This document shows, piece by piece, positions 58,484 through 63,835 of a stretch of DNA of 63,835 bases (position 1 is the first letter of the stretch; every line of letters begins with the position of its first letter). The DNA lies in the IMG/VR virus record IMGVR_UViG_3300042922_000736, positions 1 to 63,835 of that record, one strand, 5' to 3'. Below the pieces are notes generated by a model. It saw only the letters and a program-made list of their open reading frames with translations. It was not told the DNA's origin and made no database searches. The translations under genes were made by a program, and so were the position numbers. This stretch comes from a virus.

Positions 58484-59183
58484 CATCTCCGCCATGAAAG
58501 AAATGCTGGCGCGCGTCGAGAGCGCAACGGGGCCGGATCGGGAATTGGATGCACGACTTTCCGTTCTCTTCGGCGTCATCGTCATGAAGGACCGTGGGAA
58601 GGAAGGAATTTCCTTCTTCGAGGCTCCGATTGAACCGGGCCAGTGGGCTTTTCTTAGTGGCTGCAAGACCGGCGAGGCTGATGCCTACCGTGAGCTTGGA
58701 ACGTGCCTCGGCGTGCCCGGATACACGCGCAGCCTCGACGCCTGCGTCGCGCTGATCGAGAAGGTGCTGCCGGGGTGGAACGGTATGGTCGACTTCGGTG
58801 GTGGTTCCACATGCACCGCCGACCTAATCGGCCCTGTCGTGGAAGTCGGATCTGACGAGGAAGGGTATCCGTTCGATATCCGCGATGAGGCTCATGGCGA
58901 AGGCAAGACCCCGCCGCTCGCCCTTCTCGCAGCCACGCTCCGCGCCCTCCTCCAGATCGAAGAGCGCAAGGCGGGGGGGAGAGGGGCAATGAGCTATTCC
59001 TTCTTTAGCCGCTCCCTGCGCTTTATCTCGCGCTCGATAGCCTCGCGGATCATGTCCAAGCGCGGTTCACCATCCGCCAGCACGGCGTCGATGCGGGCCG
59101 TTGTGCCCTCCGCGAGCGGCAACCGAAGCTGCTCCGTCCATTCCTTTTTGCGCCCCATGCGGCGAGACGTAGCGTGTACATGA
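58476..59183 (+). CDS. hypothetical protein with antisense-overlapping C-terminal extension
   Basis: 235 residues from ATG 58476. The first 170 residues look like an early phage protein (P-P-L-A-L-L-A-A-T-L-R-A-L-L). The last 63 residues run through the antisense RHH repressor gene and have S/R-rich shadow composition, so the ancestral stop may have been lost near 58990. Confidence 0.5.
   Translation: MPDISAMKEMLARVESATGPDRELDARLSVLFGVIVMKDRGKEGISFFEAPIEPGQWAFLSGCKTGEADAYRELGTCLGVPGYTRSLDACVALIEKVLPGWNGMVDFGGGSTCTADLIGPVVEVGSDEEGYPFDIRDEAHGEGKTPPLALLAATLRALLQIEERKAGGRGAMSYSFFSRSLRFISRSIASRIMSKRGSPSASTASMRAVVPSASGNRSCSVHSFLRPMRRDVACT
58994..59158 (-). CDS. ribbon-helix-helix (CopG/Arc-like) repressor
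   Basis: 54 residues from ATG 59158; the frame continues upstream over operators but the shorter start fits an autoregulated leader. The RHH pattern is short: E-Q-L-R-L-P-L-A strand, then E-G-T-T-A-R-I-D-A-V-L and a second helix L-D-M-I-R-E-A-I-E-R-E-I. It probably binds the four operators at 59173-59266 and represses the plus-strand genes after them. Confidence 0.72.
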   Translation of the reverse strand: MGRKKEWTEQLRLPLAEGTTARIDAVLADGEPRLDMIREAIEREIKRRERLKKE

Positions 59184-59266
59184 ATTTCTGTCAAAACGGC
59201 ACCTTTTCGTGTACATGATATTGACACCGTATCAGGTACACGATAAAACTTCAATCAGGTACACGA
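59173..59266. promoter_or_regulatory. promoter with four inverted operators (CGTGTACATGA)
   Basis: CGTGTACATGA at 59173-59183 and 59208-59218, and the inverted form TCAGGTACACGA at 59232-59243 and 59255-59266. The rightward promoter TTGACA (59221-59226), 17-bp spacer, TAAAAC (59244-59249) is overlapped by the third copy. This is the layout of an RHH repressor target. Confidence 0.75.
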
Positions 59267-59280
59267 TTGGAGACGCAGAA

Positions 59281-59415
59281 ATGAGCACGCACCAAATCAC
59301 CTGCACGATCGCCGGCAAGAGCTTCAGCGTCAAGGAGAGCAACGGAAAGTTCTTCTACTGGTCGCCGAAAGCTCTCCGTTGGCTCCCTATCCGAAAAGAG
59401 AAGGTGGTGGCGTGA
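59281..59415 (+). CDS. small hypothetical protein, first gene after the RHH-controlled promoter
   Basis: 44 residues from ATG 59281 (GGAGACGCAG upstream). Beta/basic (H-Q-I-T-C-T-I-A-G-K-S-F-S-V-K). Unknown function. Its promoter is the operator-covered one, so it is probably under RHH control. Confidence 0.55.
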   Translation: MSTHQITCTIAGKSFSVKESNGKFFYWSPKALRWLPIRKEKVVA

Positions 59416-59672
59416 TGTACGTACTCGACACAGATCCCAACAAGCTCGGGAATGGTGACATTTGCATCAGAACCGACAAAGGCACGCTTGTGGCGCTCAT
59501 TTACTCAAGGTTCCCTCCGCACGAAAACACTCGCGTGGCCCAAATTATGGTTGATGCCCTCAACTCTACTTTCTTCCCCAGTCACACAGATCTGATGGTT
59601 TCACCGGAATCGATTGGCAAGTGGCTTGAGGAAAACCCGCTGCCCGAAGACAGGAGCCATGAGCAGCCTTGA
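59415..59672 (+). CDS. hypothetical protein
   Basis: 85 residues from ATG 59415 (TGATG overlap). Mixed alpha/beta, no family recognised. Confidence 0.5.
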   Translation: MYVLDTDPNKLGNGDICIRTDKGTLVALIYSRFPPHENTRVAQIMVDALNSTFFPSHTDLMVSPESIGKWLEENPLPEDRSHEQP

Positions 59673-59721
59673 TCGCATCCACCCCCGCCTCGCGCTTGCG
59701 CAGAAGGATTCCCAGGGGTGA
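59659..59721 (+). CDS. possible micropeptide
   Basis: 20 residues, overlapping the previous gene by 14 bp and the next by 4 bp (GTGA). AGGAG is 4 nt upstream. It may serve mainly in translational coupling. Confidence 0.35.
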   Translation: MSSLDRIHPRLALAQKDSQG

Positions 59722-59897
59722 CCAAGCTTTGCGAGTTCTGCGGCGCCTATTCCCCGCGCCAGTGCGAGTTGCGGAACGAAACGGACGGTGTCTGCCCGTG
59801 GGAAGAAATCCTCGAGGACGAGCCCGACCCCGATCTTTTGCGTGAGCAGCGCGACGACATGCGCCGGCTTTTCGGAGATGACCGCTATGACGACTGA
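59718..59897 (+). CDS. small zinc-finger-like protein
   Basis: 59 residues from GTG 59718. C-E-F-C-G-A-Y and later C-E-L and C-P-W give four cysteines; acidic second half. Likely zinc binding; function unknown. Confidence 0.5.
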   Translation: MTKLCEFCGAYSPRQCELRNETDGVCPWEEILEDEPDPDLLREQRDDMRRLFGDDRYDD

Positions 59898-60972
59898 AGA
59901 CACCCAGGAGGGGGGCCCATGCCCCGATCCGGCCGCCTATGACACTGGTAACTGCTGCTGCGGCAAGTGTTTCCCAGCCATGACCCAGACTGACGCGCAT
60001 GTCGATCCGGTGCGGGTGGCGCGCCGTTGGTACGCGGATAAGTTCGTCTGCAATGAAGAGGTGGTGATGTCCGGCAAGGAGGATCGCACCCCCTACCTTG
60101 CGGGAGCGATCGCAGGCGCCCGCGCCATGCAGGCCGCCACAGCCGGCGGGGCGGTGAAGGTCAAGGACTGGCTCCAAGTCGCTAGGTTGGCGGGCGAACA
60201 CGGTATCCGGTATCGGACCAACAGGGCGCTTGAGCGCTTCCTGTCCGATACCCTCTCCGCCCTCGAACCCGCCACCGCCACCGAGCAGGAGGGGGCGGCG
60301 TCTCCCGGCAAGTGGGATCACCGCTACCGGCCGCTGGCGACCGGTGAGATCATCGAAGCTGGCGACGAATGCCTTACCGACAGTCACCTAGGATGGCACC
60401 CCGCCAAGCACTGCATTGGCGAGCCGGCGCCTGATCCCGCGTACACCTCGCACCGCATGTATCGCCGGCTGAAGCAGCCCACCCCCGCGCCAGAGCCGGG
60501 GAGCGTCGAGGGGCCGGTGGCTCCCGACCTAGACAAGTTTTATGATCGTGAGGCCATCAGGGGGAAGCTCAACAAGCTGGCCAGTGATATTGCCCACAGC
60601 GCCTTGAAAATATCCTGGTGGAACACAGAGACAGCAGCTCGGCGCGTGGCAGAAGAAGCCGCTGAGTGGATATTTCACCTTTTCAAGGAGAACAAGGATC
60701 AATCCCTCGCCCTCACCACCCTACAGCAGCAGCTCGCCGCCAAGGATGCCGAGGCGTCTTTTTGGGAGCGTGCGTATAGCCGCCGGACGGGTCAAGCCAT
60801 CGAAGCCCGCGCCCGCGCCACCGCAGCCGAGGCCGAGTGCGCGAAGCTGAGGGAGGCGCTAGGCCTTGCTCGCCCGCATGTGGCCAATGCCGCAGCTCGT
60901 AACCAGTTTGCACGCGGCAGGCTTGAGCGCATTGACGCCCTCGCGGCCAAGAGCGCGGGAGGCGGGGAATGA
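59887..60972 (+). CDS. hypothetical multi-segment protein
   Basis: 361 residues from ATG 59887. A cysteine cluster at the start (G-N-C-C-C-G-K-C), a Y-R-P-L-A-T-G-E-I-I-E-A-G-D-E segment around 150 as in common early phage proteins, and a C-terminal coiled coil. Function unknown. Confidence 0.5.
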   Translation: MTTEDTQEGGPCPDPAAYDTGNCCCGKCFPAMTQTDAHVDPVRVARRWYADKFVCNEEVVMSGKEDRTPYLAGAIAGARAMQAATAGGAVKVKDWLQVARLAGEHGIRYRTNRALERFLSDTLSALEPATATEQEGAASPGKWDHRYRPLATGEIIEAGDECLTDSHLGWHPAKHCIGEPAPDPAYTSHRMYRRLKQPTPAPEPGSVEGPVAPDLDKFYDREAIRGKLNKLASDIAHSALKISWWNTETAARRVAEEAAEWIFHLFKENKDQSLALTTLQQQLAAKDAEASFWERAYSRRTGQAIEARARATAAEAECAKLREALGLARPHVANAAARNQFARGRLERIDALAAKSAGGGE

Positions 60973-61445
60973 CCTATGACAGCGAACGTTTCGCTAAGTG
61001 GTCAAATGCGGATATCGCCGCCCAATGCCGGGCACAGGCCCGCGATCAGCTTGACCCTGAATACTCTCTGTTCATGACCGAGGTGGCCAAACGGCTCGCC
61101 GCCTCCCCGCAGCCTCCCGCTCCTGGCGCGGAGGTGGTGGCGTGGATATCCACGTCTGCTAAGGGCGGCCAAATGATCAGAACCGCCAGCCTAAAGTGGA
61201 TGCTTATTGAAGAGTCAGAGAGCCTGTACTGCGATTGCGGATACACAATCTCTCCTCTCTACGCCACCCCACCCACCGCAGAGGAGATCGCGCGGCGGGC
61301 GAGGGAGGAGGCGCTGGAGGAAGCGGCGCGGGCCGTCGACGCCATTTGGAAGCGAGGAGAGCATTGCGGCTCCCTTGCGGCTGTTTCCAACACCATCCGC
61401 GCCCTCGCCAAGCCGCCGGGAGAGACGGGGGCGGCCCAGCTATGA
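60969..61445 (+). CDS. hypothetical protein
   Basis: 158 residues (ATGA overlap). The last 60 residues are a helical E/A/R-rich pattern (E-E-I-A-R-R-A-R-E-E-A-L-E-E-A-A-R) typical of early phage proteins that are otherwise variable. Confidence 0.5.
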   Translation: MTYDSERFAKWSNADIAAQCRAQARDQLDPEYSLFMTEVAKRLAASPQPPAPGAEVVAWISTSAKGGQMIRTASLKWMLIEESESLYCDCGYTISPLYATPPTAEEIARRAREEALEEAARAVDAIWKRGEHCGSLAAVSNTIRALAKPPGETGAAQL

Positions 61446-61720
61446 GCAGGTTCCCTGACATCCACGATGTTCGTCGGTTCGGCTGGACGCCCGGACAGTA
61501 TTACATCCGGTGCTGCACATGCTCAGGGCAAGCGACAGCCGACAAGCGCGCTACGAGCTGCCAGACGTGCGCCGAGCGCGAGATGGCCGCCTACAACCTC
61601 CTGTCGCAGGAGGAGCGGCTGGCTCGGTACGAACGCAACCTCGCGATCTTCGAGAGGGTCATGCAGGGGCAGGCCGTAACTGGCCGCGCCGCGCTATCCG
61701 CGCTTGAGGAGGGGAAGTGA
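61442..61720 (+). CDS. hypothetical protein with zinc-like CxxC pairs
   Basis: 92 residues from ATG 61442. C-C-T-C and C-Q-T-C likely bind one zinc; a helix follows. Function unknown. Confidence 0.5.
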   Translation: MSRFPDIHDVRRFGWTPGQYYIRCCTCSGQATADKRATSCQTCAEREMAAYNLLSQEERLARYERNLAIFERVMQGQAVTGRAALSALEEGK

Positions 61721-61936
61721 ATGACACGGTTCCTTGACCGTTGGCTAGACGCGCCGATGCCCTACCAGACGTGGGACGCATTCCCGCCAGAGGCCATCGT
61801 GCAGGTAAAGAACCGCATGGGCGATAGCCGCATCGGCCCGGCCTCGTCGTTCTGGTGGGGATACGAGCGTAGCAACCCGGAAGGCGTCATCGTCTACGCG
61901 CGCCGCATCGACACGCCGAAAGACGCCCGCCCATGA
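61721..61936 (+). CDS. hypothetical protein
   Basis: 71 residues, directly after the previous stop. W/P-rich (W-L-D-A-P-M-P-Y-Q-T-W-D-A-F-P). No domain recognised. Confidence 0.5.
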   Translation: MTRFLDRWLDAPMPYQTWDAFPPEAIVQVKNRMGDSRIGPASSFWWGYERSNPEGVIVYARRIDTPKDARP

Positions 61937-62220
61937 CCCACCTCACCCCACAGCAGCGCGAGGGAGTGGCGCGGGCGCTTTATCACGCCACGCCGCGGAA
62001 CAAGCCATTCGACAAGCTGCCGCTCAACGAAATCGACGATTGGCTGGACAGGGCCGACGCAGCGCTGCCGGTGATCTGGAGGGCGCAGTGGCTAGAGGCG
62101 GAACAGATCGCGCGTGGGATTGCTGCCGCATACGCACGAGCCGATAGAGAGCCTACACGTCAAGGATGCGCTCTCGAAACCGCCAAGGCCATCCGCGCCC
62201 TGGCAGAGGAGACGCGGTGA
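61933..62220 (+). CDS. hypothetical protein
   Basis: 95 residues (ATGA overlap), helical. Start T-P-Q-Q-R-E-G-V-A-R-A-L-Y is seen in short early phage proteins. Directly before the excisionase. Confidence 0.5.
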   Translation: MTHLTPQQREGVARALYHATPRNKPFDKLPLNEIDDWLDRADAALPVIWRAQWLEAEQIARGIAAAYARADREPTRQGCALETAKAIRALAEETR

Positions 62221-62576
62221 TGCGGCACGACAATGATAACATCGGGCCCGATACGCCGCTGCGACTGGAGGCTGCCGCGGCAATGGCGTTCCCCGGAGGC
62301 GGCATGACCGCCAAGGGCCTGAGACGAGAGCACCAGCGCGGCCGACTCGTGATAGAGCGGGTGGCCGGCAAGGACTACACCACGCTTCGCGCGATAGAGG
62401 AGATGCGAGAGCTATGCCGCGTCCAGCCAAGGGCACCCGAATCTGGCTTCGTCCCGCGCGGTACGACAAGGCCGGCAATGTCACCCACCACGCAACCTGG
62501 GTCATCCTCGACGCTGGTAAGCAGCATCCCACGGGATGCGTTGCTGGAGAAATTGAGGAAGCGCAAAGCGTCCTAG
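62220..62576 (+). CDS. excisionase-like protein
   Basis: 118 residues from ATG 62220 (TGATG). Residues 14-60 form a winged-HTH excisionase pattern ([24 protein letters not shown] ... G-R-L-V-I-E-R). It overlaps the integrase by 163 bp. It would bend att DNA to favour excision. The tail is low-complexity. Confidence 0.72.
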   Translation: MRHDNDNIGPDTPLRLEAAAAMAFPGGGMTAKGLRREHQRGRLVIERVAGKDYTTLRAIEEMRELCRVQPRAPESGFVPRGTTRPAMSPTTQPGSSSTLVSSIPRDALLEKLRKRKAS

Positions 62577-63649
62577 CCAACTACATTCTTGAGCGTCACA
62601 AGCCGAAGCGCAAAGAGCAGGATATTGAGTCTATCGATGTAGCTGACGTGCTCACCATCTACGACTCCGACTGCCGCGAGCGGCAGGCAAACAAGCGCAC
62701 ATTTGATGCCATGATGGAACGCCTCACCTTGTGGTGGGGCGGGAAGATGCTGTCCGACGTCACAGGCGAAACCTGCCGAGCCTATGTCGAATCGCGAAAG
62801 GCAGCCTATCGCGAGCGACATGCCAAGCGATCGTCAGAAAAGGCACCAAAGAAGACCGGCGGTGAGGGCGGCGCACGCCGCGACCTCGAGACGCTGCGCG
62901 CGGCTATTGAGCATCACGCCAAGGAGGGCCTGCACCGCGGCATCGTTCGTGTGGCTCTCCCGCGCTCCGGCGGCCCGAAGGATCGGTGGCTGACCCGCTC
63001 AGAAGCGGCCAGGCTGCTTTGGACGTGCTGGCGTGCACGCGAGATGCAGAAGCGGCATCGTGGCCCGGACAAAGGCAGGGTCGTCGCCACCAAGAAGCGC
63101 CCCCTGCGCCACCTCGCGCGGTTCATCCTCATCGGGCTCTACACCGGCACACGCGCCGCGGCTATCTCTGCCGCCTCGCCGCACCGCGGTGAGGGGCGGT
63201 CCTACGTGGATCTGGAGCGGGGCATCTTCTACCGGCTCGCGGAAGGTAAACGCGCCAGCAACAAGCGCCAGCCGCCCGTGCCGCTGCCGGACCACCTTCT
63301 GGCTCACATGCGGCGCTGGGCCGAGCTCGGCATCGCCAAGGAGCACTTCGTCGAGTACGACGGCAAGCCGGTGAAGTCGGTGAAGGTCGCATTTGCCTCT
63401 GCCGTCGAGAAGGCGGGCTTGGAGGGGAACGTGACACCGCACACGCTGCGTCACACCGCAGCGACGTGGCTGATGCAGAACGGCGCTGACATCTGGTCAG
63501 CCGCTGGCTTTCTCGGAATGTCGCCGGAACTGGTGGAGAAGACCTACGGACATCACCACCCGGACTACCTGCGAGCCGTGTCGAAAAAGTTCCGCAAAAG
63601 TTCTACCGCCAACGTTTCGCCAATGAAACCGGCGCAAAAGGCGGGATAG
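62414..63649 (+). CDS. int: tyrosine-family integrase
   Basis: 411 residues. Catalytic residues are visible: R247 in Y-T-G-T-R-A-A-A, H343-T-L-R346-H, and Y378 in V-E-K-T-Y-G-H. The usual LGH is LGM at 367-369. A core-binding SAM-like domain spans about 70-175. It recombines attP with the tRNA attB, giving the 48-bp repeat flanking the prophage. It starts inside the excisionase gene. Confidence 0.93.
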   Translation: MPRPAKGTRIWLRPARYDKAGNVTHHATWVILDAGKQHPTGCVAGEIEEAQSVLANYILERHKPKRKEQDIESIDVADVLTIYDSDCRERQANKRTFDAMMERLTLWWGGKMLSDVTGETCRAYVESRKAAYRERHAKRSSEKAPKKTGGEGGARRDLETLRAAIEHHAKEGLHRGIVRVALPRSGGPKDRWLTRSEAARLLWTCWRAREMQKRHRGPDKGRVVATKKRPLRHLARFILIGLYTGTRAAAISAASPHRGEGRSYVDLERGIFYRLAEGKRASNKRQPPVPLPDHLLAHMRRWAELGIAKEHFVEYDGKPVKSVKVAFASAVEKAGLEGNVTPHTLRHTAATWLMQNGADIWSAAGFLGMSPELVEKTYGHHHPDYLRAVSKKFRKSSTANVSPMKPAQKAG

Positions 63650-63708
63650 AACGAGAACAAACGGAACCGAGAGTCGTTGGAAATGCTTGGTTTCATAGGG
63701 GCACGCCA

Positions 63709-63756
63709 CCGCTCATAACGGTCTGGTTGCAGGTTCGAGTCCTGCCGGGCCCACCA
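63709..63756 (+). repeat. attR: attR: 48-bp core direct repeat
   Basis: Exact copy of 80-127 without the 5' half of the tRNA. The DNA after it (63757-63835) is host flank. No tRNA gene is formed here. Confidence 0.95.
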
Positions 63757-63835
63757 GTTTTCTCAAACCGCTGTTCGCGACACGCCTTAACGCATTGGCG
63801 GCCGCCCCACTGTGGGTGTACAAACTCACAGTCGA

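Larger units (their letters stand above)
80..63756. mobile_element. complete tailed-phage prophage (siphovirus type), about 63.7 kb
   Basis: Bounded by attL and attR, with integrase and excisionase at the right end. It carries full packaging, HK97-type head, long non-contractile tail, lysis, replication and immunity modules. No essential module looks broken: the capsid, portal, large terminase, tape measure, tail tip, endolysin and integrase frames are all open at normal length. It is therefore probably inducible. Confidence 0.95.

Noticed and set aside
60070-60105. CGCACCCCC inside a short inverted repeat in a coding region
   Set aside because: The loop is about 16 nt and the sequence is within a normal gene; not a member of the array.
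63709-63756. Second tRNA at the right end
   Set aside because: Only the 3' 48 nt are present; the upstream sequence does not complete the acceptor or D-stem. It is attR.

Overview
The window holds one complete, apparently intact prophage of about 63.7 kb with a little host DNA at each end. The host is inferred to be a GC-rich alphaproteobacterium of the Hyphomicrobiales (rhizobial) type. The basis is a CAT-anticodon tRNA as attachment site, a DUF982-like gene at the left edge, gene-transfer-agent-style tail genes, and repeated A-N-D-N peptides like the start of the Caulobacter tmRNA tag. A 48-bp perfect direct repeat (80-127 and 63709-63756), equal to the 3' part of the tRNA, marks attL and attR. 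The integrase gene lies next to attR.

From about 0.5 to 49.9 kb nearly every gene is on the minus strand. Read in the direction of transcription (right to left) it starts at a promoter near 50.05 kb. First come small early genes and a recombination/replication block: Sak4-like ATPase, DUF669, sliding clamp, Cas4/RecB-like nuclease, phosphoesterase, sigma factor, PRTase-like protein, DEAD-type helicase, two DNA methyltransferases, primase-helicase, a likely iteron origin at 34.0-34.2 kb, and a VRR-NUC nuclease. Then come a tRNA-Gly, an HNH nuclease, P27-type terminases, HK97 portal, protease and capsid, a long-tailed (siphovirus) tail module, tail fibres, a sulfotransferase, a lysis block (family-19 endolysin, holin-like proteins) and small accessory genes. 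Two genes in this half run the other way: the DUF982 protein and a superinfection-immunity-like membrane protein placed between the tail chaperone and tape-measure genes.

From 50.1 kb to attR lies the immunity and lysogeny side, mostly on the plus strand: two HTH regulators flanking a small minus-strand gene, then a train of small, translationally coupled early genes, a ribbon-helix-helix repressor with its own operators, excisionase and integrase.

The outstanding feature is at 54.19-56.75 kb: sixteen inverted repeats, each with a different stem but a loop of exactly 30 nt whose centre carries a conserved core (consensus CGCACCCCA, variant CGTATCCCA). They are threaded between and into three genes: an unknown protein, a protein with an IS110-transposase-like C-terminal domain but no RuvC-type catalytic domain, and a protein with a DnaA domain IV-like helix-turn-helix. 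I know of no described system with this layout. It could be a hairpin-RNA family, a single-stranded-DNA recognition array, or an origin-like array.
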